Shown here: one piece after another, positions 51,798-59,557 of the stretch
Position numbering within the stretch: position 1 is the first letter of the stretch
Layout of the letters: each line of letters opens with the position of its first letter
From: Celerinatantimonas yamalensis
Lineage (GTDB): Bacteria; Pseudomonadota; Gammaproteobacteria; Enterobacterales; Celerinatantimonadaceae
Assembly: GCF_046054155.1 (NCBI RefSeq)
Contig: NZ_JBEQCT010000002.1
Location: forward strand, 248,001-312,000
Direction: 5' to 3'
DNA: 64,000 bases
Notes under the pieces: generated by a model
What the model saw: the letters and a program-made list of their open reading frames with translations, nothing else
The model's database searches: none
What the model was told of the DNA's origin: nothing
Position numbers and translations under genes: made by a program

Positions 51798-51887
51798 CTA
51801 TACGGGCTTTATTGCCTTATAAACTTGCGCCTGTTTTATGCTTATCGAGGGGTATCCCACGTGAAAAGTCACCAAGAGTTCACTCAT
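51798..51887 (-). CDS. Possible 29-residue leader peptide upstream of dapA
   Basis: A short frame in the dapA leader, starting ATGAGTGAACTC, encodes a 29-residue peptide. It ends KQAQVYKAIKPV, with three lysine codons in the last twelve. Its stop lies 27 bases before the terminator stem. This is the geometry of a leader-peptide attenuator responding to lysine supply. The ribosome-binding site is poor (AGATAGAATAA), so translation is doubtful. Confidence 0.3.
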   Translation of the reverse strand: MSELLVTFHVGYPSISIKQAQVYKAIKPV

Positions 51888-52024
51888 TTATTCTATCTGA
51901 ATGCAGCTAGTTTCTCAGTAGCCATGTAAATGTCAATAGAAGGGTTAAAATTTCTGATAAAATTCGCCAATCTATTCTTTTTTATCTACACTAGCGCCCA
52001 TTATTAGCCAAGCGTTTATCCTTC

Positions 52025-53056
52025 ATGACCACCACATTGCAGCCACCAAGTGAACTACTCCAACGCCATCACACACTCTTTAATGGGACTCAATTGTTGA
52101 TTGGCGGACAATTGCTTGATGATTATCCATTGGAACTGGCGCAACTCGCCCAAAGCTCGACGATCTGTACCACCCACGCAGGTCAAGCGGCTCACTATCA
52201 ATCTCGCGATATCGATAACTGCCAGGTGACATTAAGTGCCGTGCCTGAACTAACCCAGCGTTATAACTGCCTCATATTGTATATCCCCAAAGCCAAGCAA
52301 GAAGCTGATTATTGGCTCAATTTATTTTTGCCTAAGTTGCACGCTAATGCTCAGATTTTCATTGTTGGGGAAAACCGTGGCGGCATTAATGCGGCTTGTA
52401 AATTACTCAACCAATATCAAATAGATGGCCGTAAAATTGATGCGGCGCGCCGTTGTAGTCTGATCTACGGTGAGCGTGGTGAACAGCCTATCGAATTTGA
52501 CGCTGCCAACTGGTACCAGCAATTCAATGTTCATCTGCCACAAGGCGATCTTTGTGTGTGTTCAATGCCTGGGGTATTTAATCATGGCAAATTGGATGCA
52601 GGAACCCAGCTACTGCTCGAGACACTCCCTGCTTTGCAAGGCCGAGGGCTTGATTTTGGATGTGGCGCTGGCATTATTGGTGCCGCGATCGCATTGCAAA
52701 CTGGAGCGCAGATAAACGCAATCGATGTCAGTGCCCAAGCGGCGCTGAGCACTAAGCGCACCTTTGCCGCTAACCAGTTGCAAGGCCATGTTGATTGTTT
52801 CGATGGTATTCGCAGTATCAATGGCCCATTTGATTTTATCGTTAGTAATCCGCCTTTTCATTTAGGCGTACAAACGCAATACGATACCAGTCGCGAATTT
52901 ATTCGTCAGGCCAGCTCTAAGCTCACCGCAAATGGGCAGCTATGGTTAGTCGCCAACAGTTTTTTGCCTTATAAAGAGCTGCTTGAAGCACAATTTAGTC
53001 ACTGCCAAGTCGTGACCGATAATCGCAAATTTCGCGTCTATTGCTGCCACAACTAG
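52025..53056 (+). CDS. rsmC: 16S rRNA m2G1207 methyltransferase RsmC
   Basis: A 343-residue protein with two related methyltransferase domains. The N-terminal one is degenerate and helps folding and RNA binding. The C-terminal one has LDFGCGAGIIGAAIA for SAM and the catalytic FIVSNPPFHLGV. VGENRGGINAACKLL and CVCSMPGVFNHGKLDAGTQLLLETL are RsmC hallmarks. It methylates G1207 of 16S rRNA in the 30S subunit. It is divergent from dapA. The ribosome-binding site is weak (TATCCTTC). Confidence 0.96.
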   Translation: MTTTLQPPSELLQRHHTLFNGTQLLIGGQLLDDYPLELAQLAQSSTICTTHAGQAAHYQSRDIDNCQVTLSAVPELTQRYNCLILYIPKAKQEADYWLNLFLPKLHANAQIFIVGENRGGINAACKLLNQYQIDGRKIDAARRCSLIYGERGEQPIEFDAANWYQQFNVHLPQGDLCVCSMPGVFNHGKLDAGTQLLLETLPALQGRGLDFGCGAGIIGAAIALQTGAQINAIDVSAQAALSTKRTFAANQLQGHVDCFDGIRSINGPFDFIVSNPPFHLGVQTQYDTSREFIRQASSKLTANGQLWLVANSFLPYKELLEAQFSHCQVVTDNRKFRVYCCHN

Positions 53057-53167
53057 CTGTGACAAAAGCTCGCTAATCGCTTGGTTTATGTTGTGAATAG
53101 CTATCATGCTCATTATTCAAGGGCTAGGACAGGTCGAGGCCACCTGCCCTAATATTGAGTCATATGA

Positions 53168-54802
53168 TCAATGGGAAACATTTCGACAGGTGGCAAAAAT
53201 ATCCATATTTCGCCGATAGACTTGGGTAGAGACATCCATCATTCCCAAGAATGAATCAAACAAATTATCTTGACTAAATTGTCCCGTTTTAGCTTGTTTT
53301 CTTAAACATTGCTCATCAACCCCTTTAGCCTTAATAAAGCCAGATGACATCCACACAAGCAGCGGGATATGGGTTTGATATGCTGGTGCCATTTGATAGG
53401 GCATTCCGTGTAAAAACAAGCCATGTTCACCTAATGACTCACCATGATCAGATAGATAGATCACTGCGCTATTATAGTGACTGGCCATTTGTGCTGATAA
53501 TAATTGAATCGTCTGGCTCAACACAAAATCGGTATAGCGAATGGTATTATCATAGCTATTGACAATCTGAGCAACTGAGCAGTTCTCGATATCAGCACGT
53601 TGGCAATCAGGTTGAAAAAATGCCATGCTTTTCGGATAACGCTGATAATAAGTCGGCCCATGGCTGCCGATAAGATGTAAGACTATCACTCTATTGCCTT
53701 TCATTTTCGCCACCGTTTGCGCGAAATCATCCAGCATCACCATATCCCGGCAGGTTGAACCATTACAATAATTTGGATCTTGGTTCGGTTGAATCTCAAT
53801 TTTTTGAATATTCTGAGCAACCGATTTATCACCGCCATCATTCTCTTTCCAGAGCAAACTAATCCCTGCTCGCTGCATAATATCTAATGCATTATCCTGA
53901 TAGCTCGCTTTAAAACGATTATAGTTGCTGCGATCCATCCGTGAGAAGATACAAGGTAGCGCCTCTGCAGTAGCCGTTCCACAAGAGCGAACATGGGCAA
54001 AACTGATCGGTTGATACGGGGCACTAAACGCATTGGTCGGGCGGGCATAACCATTGTATTGGTAGTTCTGACTACGCGCGGTTTCTCCCATTAATATCAC
54101 CAGCAATGTCGGTTTATCAGCCACATTAGCACGTTGTTTTGCATCAACCCCTAACAGCTGATATTTAGGAGGCGTTTTAAAATACTGATCACGCACATAA
54201 CGATAAGTATTATGCATGACATTAGCTGGAATAATCATATCGCCTAAATAGCGGTGATTTCGCACCACTGAGGAATAATCTTGATAATAGCCAGCGGCAA
54301 TCAGGGCGATAGCTGCCAAAGCAAACACGCCAGAGCCCAATTTGAGTAGAATAAATCGAACAACACTTCCACCTGTTAACGGCTGTAACATTAGCAGTAA
54401 TGATGGAATGCCACCCATAACTAAAACCCAGAGCAGCAAGTACCCACTCAAATACGAGTTCGCTTCACTGGTGTTCGTTTCAAAGATATTAACGATCATC
54501 TTTTTGTCAAAAACGACACCGTAATTAAAGCTGGCATAGCTAACAATGCTAGCAACAATTAACAAAACTACAAAAATAGGTTTGGTAATATATGGCCAAA
54601 TAAGCCACTGAAAAATAAAATTAAGAGCAAGTACGATGAAAATTGGCACTGTAATAACAAAACCAATTTTATACTCGCCTATATTTGACAATATATGATA
54701 AAAAGTTCGATAAAAAGGAACATTAACAATACAGGCGAAATAGATGGCTAATAGCCAACTTATTTGATTATAAGAGCGTTCTTTTTTAAAAGATATATTC
54801 AT
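53168..54802 (-). CDS. eptA: Lipid A phosphoethanolamine transferase EptA
   Basis: A 544-residue protein with five N-terminal membrane helices (about 13-172) and a periplasmic sulfatase-like catalytic domain. Zinc and nucleophile residues are in LLVILMGETARSQNY (E240), SCGTATAEALPC (the threonine of GTAT, 275-278) and IYLSDHGESLGEHGLFLHG. It moves phosphoethanolamine from phosphatidylethanolamine to lipid A, giving resistance to cationic peptides and polymyxin. It overlaps dgkA by 4 bases and is translated after it. Released diacylglycerol is what DgkA recycles. No two-component regulator gene is next to it. Confidence 0.95.
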   Translation of the reverse strand: MNISFKKERSYNQISWLLAIYFACIVNVPFYRTFYHILSNIGEYKIGFVITVPIFIVLALNFIFQWLIWPYITKPIFVVLLIVASIVSYASFNYGVVFDKKMIVNIFETNTSEANSYLSGYLLLWVLVMGGIPSLLLMLQPLTGGSVVRFILLKLGSGVFALAAIALIAAGYYQDYSSVVRNHRYLGDMIIPANVMHNTYRYVRDQYFKTPPKYQLLGVDAKQRANVADKPTLLVILMGETARSQNYQYNGYARPTNAFSAPYQPISFAHVRSCGTATAEALPCIFSRMDRSNYNRFKASYQDNALDIMQRAGISLLWKENDGGDKSVAQNIQKIEIQPNQDPNYCNGSTCRDMVMLDDFAQTVAKMKGNRVIVLHLIGSHGPTYYQRYPKSMAFFQPDCQRADIENCSVAQIVNSYDNTIRYTDFVLSQTIQLLSAQMASHYNSAVIYLSDHGESLGEHGLFLHGMPYQMAPAYQTHIPLLVWMSSGFIKAKGVDEQCLRKQAKTGQFSQDNLFDSFLGMMDVSTQVYRRNMDIFATCRNVSH

Positions 54803-55167
54803 AATGCAACATCAACTATAATAACAATCCATATTAATACGGCCAATATGATGCAAAGCAGCACACTGGCTGAGCCTAAATCCTTTGCTCGACCACTTAG
54901 TTCATGCCATTCTGGCCCCACTCGGTCAATCGCAGCTTCAATAGCAGAATTTAAAAGCTCCACAACCAGTACCAAAATCAAACTTCCCACCAATAAGAGA
55001 TGCTCAACCGCGCTTACAGGGAACCAAATGGATAGACAGATTAATGGGATAACTACATAAATTTCTTGACGAAATGCGGCTTCTCCAGACCATGCTAAAC
55101 GAAACCCTGCTATAGAACATCGAGTCGCTTGAATAATTCGGGAGAAACCTGTTTTTTTAGGCTTCAT
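54799..55167 (-). CDS. dgkA: Diacylglycerol kinase DgkA
   Basis: A 122-residue, three-helix integral membrane kinase: FRLAWSGEAAFRQEI, VVELLNSAIEAAIDRVGPEWHELSGRAKDLGSASVLL. This is the DgkA core, with its catalytic Glu and Asn residues in ELLNSAIEA. It phosphorylates diacylglycerol to phosphatidic acid. Coupled to eptA by an ATGA overlap, it would re-use the diacylglycerol made by phosphoethanolamine transfer. I use the ATG at 55167; the frame to 55173 starts with GTG. No good ribosome-binding site is visible. Confidence 0.95.
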   Translation of the reverse strand: MKPKKTGFSRIIQATRCSIAGFRLAWSGEAAFRQEIYVVIPLICLSIWFPVSAVEHLLLVGSLILVLVVELLNSAIEAAIDRVGPEWHELSGRAKDLGSASVLLCIILAVLIWIVIIVDVAL

Positions 55168-55173
55168 AATCAC

Positions 55174-55653
55174 TATATTTAAATAATAAACGGGTAATTA
55201 TAGACAAATTTGACGACGACTTACTAATAGAATATTCAACATTATGGAATCTAAAATTATTTAGACAAACGTATTAGTTATTTAACAACATGTTTCTAAT
55301 AAAGATACTAACATATGAAATATAAAAATAACATTTGCAGATTAATAAACAGCCGAAGGCCATTCAATGGCAGCAATAATACTCAATATGCACCCTTACT
55401 AATTTGTAACGACCATAAACAAGTATTCACACGCATGAATACGCACATTTCATCTAACAACGAGCACTGTTTCAATAAAAACATCTCTATTGATACAGAC
55501 CGAAAAGCACTCTCGCCGCGTTCATTCACTGATGTCAATAACACGCATCAAACGTCCCCTAACCACTTCATTCAAGTAACAACTCACCAACAACTTACAC
55601 CGTCTTGGTCGATGATAACCGTTCTTGGCGGTCAAAAATTTTTATTTTATCCT
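55174..55653. other. Intergenic region upstream of dgkA
   Basis: These 480 AT-rich bases hold no convincing gene. A 121-codon plus-strand frame (55315-55680) is rich in Asn, His and Thr, lacks a ribosome-binding site and resembles no family. It also runs antisense into the phosphatase gene, so I do not call it. The dgkA promoter should be here. Confidence 0.4.
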
Positions 55654-56478
55654 CTAAATGAGTTGAAAATGTGCCATTAAAGCCTGCCAACTAGCGGCAC
55701 TATTAGCACACAATAAAAGCCCTCGATTACGTGTAGGGTAATAAGGTTCACCATCACTAAACGCACTATAGCCACCGGCTTCTTGCAATAACAATAGTCC
55801 AGCCGCGTGATCCCAAACTTTGGGGTCACGCGCAATAAGAAAATCAGCTTGTCCCCCGGCCAACAGGCGATATTCAAAAAATGAACAGCCAAATGCCATC
55901 AAACGCGCAAAGCCAGCGAGTTGCGGCGCCAGATGTAGTTGCATGGCTTGGTTAAATGAAAATAAAGAGACAAAACCACTCATCTGCGCCAAGTTCGCGC
56001 GATCACTGACAGTTAATGGCCGCTTCTCTCCTTGGGCATTCTGATAAAAAGCCCCTTTCCCGCGAGTGGCTAGCTGCCAGTCATTTTGTAATGGATCATA
56101 GAGTAGTGCATGCTCACAGGCACCATGACAGACAACCGCAACAATCACCCCAAACACGCTTAACTGATTGGCAAAATTCCATGTTCCATCGATGGGATCA
56201 ATAATAAAAGCTAATGATGCATGTTTAAGTGCATCTAAACGATACGGATCTCGGCTAATCGCTTCTTCGCCGATAATAAGTGCTTGCGGATAGTATCGTT
56301 GTAATTGCTCAGTTAATTGTTGTTCAATACGCTGGTCAACAATGGTGACCAAATCGGTCGCTGATGTTTTAGTTTGAATATCTTGTGTTCGTAGCATCCG
56401 ATAGTGTTGCAGAACATGTGGTTGAGCGACCCCTTGGATTAATTCCATTAATTGTTGCAGCTGCTCGTCATGAAGCAT
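55654..56478 (-). CDS. Inositol monophosphatase family phosphatase
   Basis: A 274-residue magnesium-dependent phosphatase. Metal-binding motifs are IIGEE (GEE), FIIDPIDGTWNF (DPIDGT) and VWDHAAGLLLLQEAGG (WDxAAG). It could be SuhB-like, CysQ-like (3'-phosphoadenosine 5'-phosphate) or act on other sugar phosphates; the sequence does not decide. It differs from canonical SuhB in its loops, and I give no symbol. An AGGAT site precedes the ATG. It is downstream of the chemotaxis operon on the same strand, 72 bases away. Confidence 0.9.
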   Translation of the reverse strand: MLHDEQLQQLMELIQGVAQPHVLQHYRMLRTQDIQTKTSATDLVTIVDQRIEQQLTEQLQRYYPQALIIGEEAISRDPYRLDALKHASLAFIIDPIDGTWNFANQLSVFGVIVAVVCHGACEHALLYDPLQNDWQLATRGKGAFYQNAQGEKRPLTVSDRANLAQMSGFVSLFSFNQAMQLHLAPQLAGFARLMAFGCSFFEYRLLAGGQADFLIARDPKVWDHAAGLLLLQEAGGYSAFSDGEPYYPTRNRGLLLCANSAASWQALMAHFQLI

Positions 56479-56550
56479 TGTAGCGTTATCCTCTTATTTA
56501 TCTGCCAACCCGCCGTCACCTGCTGAGGCGCTAAAACCTCAGCTTAAACG

Positions 56551-57096
56551 TCAAGGTCCCACATGGCAACAGACAACATCGACTTCGCCGGTGCGCGTAT
56601 CTAGATATATTTTGCGATAGCAAAACTCACCGACATCCATCTCTACAACCTTTACGCCATACTGCATTAACAGTGCAAATGCGGCCCCTGCATTCTGCTC
56701 ACCCACTGAGCGTCGTTCCCAAAGGTCTTGTCTAGCATCAAGTTGAACTAACATAGGGTCATGACGTAGTAAATTTCCCCCGCCAAATACTTTCGCTTGA
56801 TAATCTTTGAGCGAAGTTCCGCGCTTCTCTGCACTTCGACGAAAAATTTCCATACAGTGATCGCCATAGCGTGGATCGAGTGTTTTTTTTATGCTGCCGA
56901 CATATTGGGGCATCGCAAAATGACACATTCCGCAAAATTTGTGCGAAGGATGCCACAAGGCAATCGCGATGCACGATCCAAGTAAGGTGCGGACTTCTCG
57001 ATAACCGCGGCCAAAAATAATATCCCCCGCATACAGGTAAGCCACCTGTTGATGAGGATGATCCCGCCGTGTTGACGTTATTGATGGTGGGCTCAT
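56551..57096 (-). CDS. cheD: Chemoreceptor glutamine deamidase CheD
   Basis: A 181-residue CheD. The catalytic cysteine is in VRTLLGSCIAIALWHP, the histidine in GMCHFAMP, and the following AKVFGGGNLL and GEQNAGAAFALL segments are typical. It deamidates selected glutamines in chemoreceptors. It is last in the che operon. The start is the ATG at 57096, which overlaps the cheB stop (ATGA); the longer frame to 57150 lies within cheB. Confidence 0.95.
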   Translation of the reverse strand: MSPPSITSTRRDHPHQQVAYLYAGDIIFGRGYREVRTLLGSCIAIALWHPSHKFCGMCHFAMPQYVGSIKKTLDPRYGDHCMEIFRRSAEKRGTSLKDYQAKVFGGGNLLRHDPMLVQLDARQDLWERRSVGEQNAGAAFALLMQYGVKVVEMDVGEFCYRKIYLDTRTGEVDVVCCHVGP

Positions 57097-58148
57097 TGCG
57101 CTGATTTCAATAATGTGGCGGCAATATGTTGTAGTGGCAATTGCTGACAAACACCACCCCGCAGAAATGCCTCTTTAGGCATTCCATAGACGATACAACT
57201 CGCTTCATCTTGGCCGATAGTGTAAGCCCCTGCATCACGTAATTCCTTCATTCCGGATGCGCCATCATCGCCCATCCCCGTTAAAATTGCAGCCACGGCG
57301 TTAGAGCCTGCATATTTAGCCGCGCTGCGAAATAAAACATCGACCGATGGACGATGACGTGAAACTAACGGCCCATCTTTAACCTCGACATAATAGCGAG
57401 CGCCACTGCGTTTCACCAATAAGTGATGATTGCCCGGAGCAATCAATGCGTAACCACGTAAAAGCGTGTCGCCATCCTCAGCTTCTTTAACTTTGATTCG
57501 ACATAAATTATCTAGACGCTGAGAAAAAGAGCGGGTAAACCCCTCCGGCATATGTTGCACAACAGCTATCGGCGGACAGTTTCCAGGCATGGCTTCTAAC
57601 ACTTGCCGAATTGCTTCAGTTCCCCCGGTAGAGGCACCAATCACAATAACTTTATCCGTTGTTTCGCTCATGGCACTGCCAGAAGGGCGACTTAGCACGG
57701 CATCAGCCGAAAGCTTTTTCGTGGGTACAGTTGGCTTGAGAATTTTAGCCACTTTCGCACTGGCCGCCGCACGCACAGCATCAGTAATCGTCACTCTTGC
57801 TTCGCGCAAAAAGTCGCGGGTACCAAGCGCAGGTTTTTGAATAATCTCAACAGCACCTAGTTCCAATGCCTTCATATGTGTGTCGCTGCGCTCTCCAACT
57901 AACGAAGAACAAACCACGACGGGAAGTGGATATTGACTCATCAATTTGCGTAAAAAAGTTAATCCATCCATCCGCGGCATTTCAACATCGAGGATCATCA
58001 CATCCGGTAACCTTTGTCGTAACTTATCAGCCGCGATATAAGGGTCACCTGCGGTAGCTTGAACTCGCATATCGCTTTCACTATTAATAATTTCTGCAAG
58101 CGTTTGTCGCACGACAGCTGAATCATCGACAATCATTACCTCAATCAT
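57093..58148 (-). CDS. cheB: Chemotaxis methylesterase CheB
   Basis: A 351-residue response regulator-esterase. The receiver domain (about 1-120) has the phosphoacceptor D54 in MILDVEMPRMDG and a conserved lysine in IIQKP. The C-terminal esterase domain has the catalytic serine S173 in IGASTGGTEAI, H199 in VVQHMPEGFT, and an aspartate in LTGMGDDGASGM. It removes receptor methyl esters and deamidates receptors, for adaptation. It has an AAGGAGT site and lies between cheR and cheD. Confidence 0.97.
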   Translation of the reverse strand: MIEVMIVDDSAVVRQTLAEIINSESDMRVQATAGDPYIAADKLRQRLPDVMILDVEMPRMDGLTFLRKLMSQYPLPVVVCSSLVGERSDTHMKALELGAVEIIQKPALGTRDFLREARVTITDAVRAAASAKVAKILKPTVPTKKLSADAVLSRPSGSAMSETTDKVIVIGASTGGTEAIRQVLEAMPGNCPPIAVVQHMPEGFTRSFSQRLDNLCRIKVKEAEDGDTLLRGYALIAPGNHHLLVKRSGARYYVEVKDGPLVSRHRPSVDVLFRSAAKYAGSNAVAAILTGMGDDGASGMKELRDAGAYTIGQDEASCIVYGMPKEAFLRGGVCQQLPLQHIAATLLKSAQ

Positions 58149-58160
58149 GCAAGAACTCCT

Positions 58161-58991
58161 TTATTCATTTTTTTGATAGACCGTTGGAATCAAGGAGTTC
58201 AAACCAAACTGTTGTCCAGACAAGCCTTCAGAATGCCCGATAAAAAACAACCCTTGAGGAGATAATGCCTGGGCAAACTGGGTAATAATGATCTGTCGTT
58301 GGGCTTGACTAAAATAGATCATCACATTACGACAAAATATACCGTCAAATTCACCCATTGTTGCAAAATTTCCGGTCACTAGATTAAATGATTCAAAACA
58401 AATATTCCGTTTTAACTCTGGCGATACTTTAACTAAATCCAACTGTTTATTTTTTTTTCTTAATAGATATTTTTTTCGATAAGCTATCGGGACAGGTTGA
58501 ACCAAACTGTGATGATAGATCCCCTGCTGAGCGGTTGCTAATACCGATGGAGAGATATCCGTCGCCTCAATAGAATAATTAAAATGTGGATAATCTTCTT
58601 TGATGTTTTGTAGCACCATCGCTAACGTATAAGGCTCTTCGCCACTGGAACAGCCAGCACTCCAAAACCGATAACGCGCTTTGTGGGGCTCACTCACCAA
58701 ACGTTGCTGTAGATATTGCATCAAAAATTCAAAATGCCCCGCTTCGCGAAAAAAATCAGTTTTATTGGTCGTCAATGCATCAATCAGCATCACCTGTTCG
58801 CCAGTATCACTGAGCGCCCAATCTAAATACGTCTTAAATTGATCTCGCCCAGTAGCCAGTAATCGCTTGCGTAGACGAGACTCAATTAGAGAGCGTTTAT
58901 GCGCTGGTAATTGAATCCCGGCTACTTTATCGATAAATAGTGCTAAGCGTTTATGATCGCGATCATGCAACGACTCATGATCCATTAACAT
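58161..58991 (-). CDS. cheR: Chemotaxis methyltransferase CheR
   Basis: A 276-residue SAM-dependent receptor methyltransferase. The helical N-terminal domain includes LPAHKRSLIESRLRKRL. The catalytic domain has NKTDFFRE, RFWSAGCSSGEEPYTLAMVL for SAM, and FDGIFCRNVMIYFSQAQRQ. LFFIGHSEGL ends the core. It methylates receptor glutamates. It is preceded by cheW and followed 12 bases later by cheB. The start may be the ATG at 58991 or the one two codons on; neither has a good site. Confidence 0.96.
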   Translation of the reverse strand: MLMDHESLHDRDHKRLALFIDKVAGIQLPAHKRSLIESRLRKRLLATGRDQFKTYLDWALSDTGEQVMLIDALTTNKTDFFREAGHFEFLMQYLQQRLVSEPHKARYRFWSAGCSSGEEPYTLAMVLQNIKEDYPHFNYSIEATDISPSVLATAQQGIYHHSLVQPVPIAYRKKYLLRKKNKQLDLVKVSPELKRNICFESFNLVTGNFATMGEFDGIFCRNVMIYFSQAQRQIIITQFAQALSPQGLFFIGHSEGLSGQQFGLNSLIPTVYQKNE

Positions 58992-59009
58992 AAGGTGTTC
59001 ATCCGATGA

Positions 59010-59549
59010 TTACGCATCTGAATCCGCCGCCTCATCATCTGCTTTCGTAAGCGATTCAGCGGGATCAAATACGTCATGAAGCTGTTCATTGGAGAACACG
59101 CGGGTTAACCGCAACAAAATGATAAACTCATCATTATATTGTACCATCCCAGAGATAAACTGACTGTCAACTTTATTGCCGATCCGTGGCGGTGGTTTAA
59201 TCTCTACAACATTAAACTCGACGACCTCTTTGACCTTATCGGCTAAAATGCCCAGCGAAGTTTCTTCGCCTTCAATCGGAATTTTGACAATAATGATGCA
59301 ACTGTCGACAGTAGGTTCAATCACATTCATCGCAAACACCTGACGGAGGTCGACCACTGGCACGACTTGCCCACGTAAATTAATCACACCTAACATATAA
59401 TCAGGCGTGCGCGGAACAGCAGTGACTTTGCGATATTCCAATACCTCTTGAATACAGCTAATTTCGGTGCCAAAACTCTCATCCTCAAGAACAAAAGAGA
59501 GCACTTGCAATTTGTCTAACTTCTCGTTGATTTGCTTTTCATCTCTCAT
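59010..59549 (-). CDS. cheW: Chemotaxis coupling protein CheW
   Basis: A 179-residue coupling protein with a single SH3-like CheW domain: LQVLSFVLEDESFGTEISCIQEVLEYRKVTAVPRTPDYMLGVINLRGQVVPVVDLR (in pieces). The tail is longer than in E. coli CheW and acidic. It links CheA to receptor tips. The real start is the ATG at 59549, 8 bases after the mcp stop, with GAGGTG between them. The longer frame to 59561 begins with TTG and overlaps mcp. Confidence 0.96.
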   Translation of the reverse strand: MRDEKQINEKLDKLQVLSFVLEDESFGTEISCIQEVLEYRKVTAVPRTPDYMLGVINLRGQVVPVVDLRQVFAMNVIEPTVDSCIIIVKIPIEGEETSLGILADKVKEVVEFNVVEIKPPPRIGNKVDSQFISGMVQYNDEFIILLRLTRVFSNEQLHDVFDPAESLTKADDEAADSDA

Positions 59550-59557
59550 AGCACACC

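Noticed and set aside
51711..52024. Lysine riboswitch in the dapA leader
   Set aside because: I looked for the conserved lysine-aptamer segments and did not see them; only the terminator and a short Lys-containing frame are visible.
55315..55680. 121-codon plus-strand open frame between dgkA and the phosphatase gene
   Set aside because: No ribosome-binding site, an Asn/His/Thr-rich composition, no family resemblance, and its end runs antisense into a clear gene. Most likely a chance frame in AT-rich DNA.
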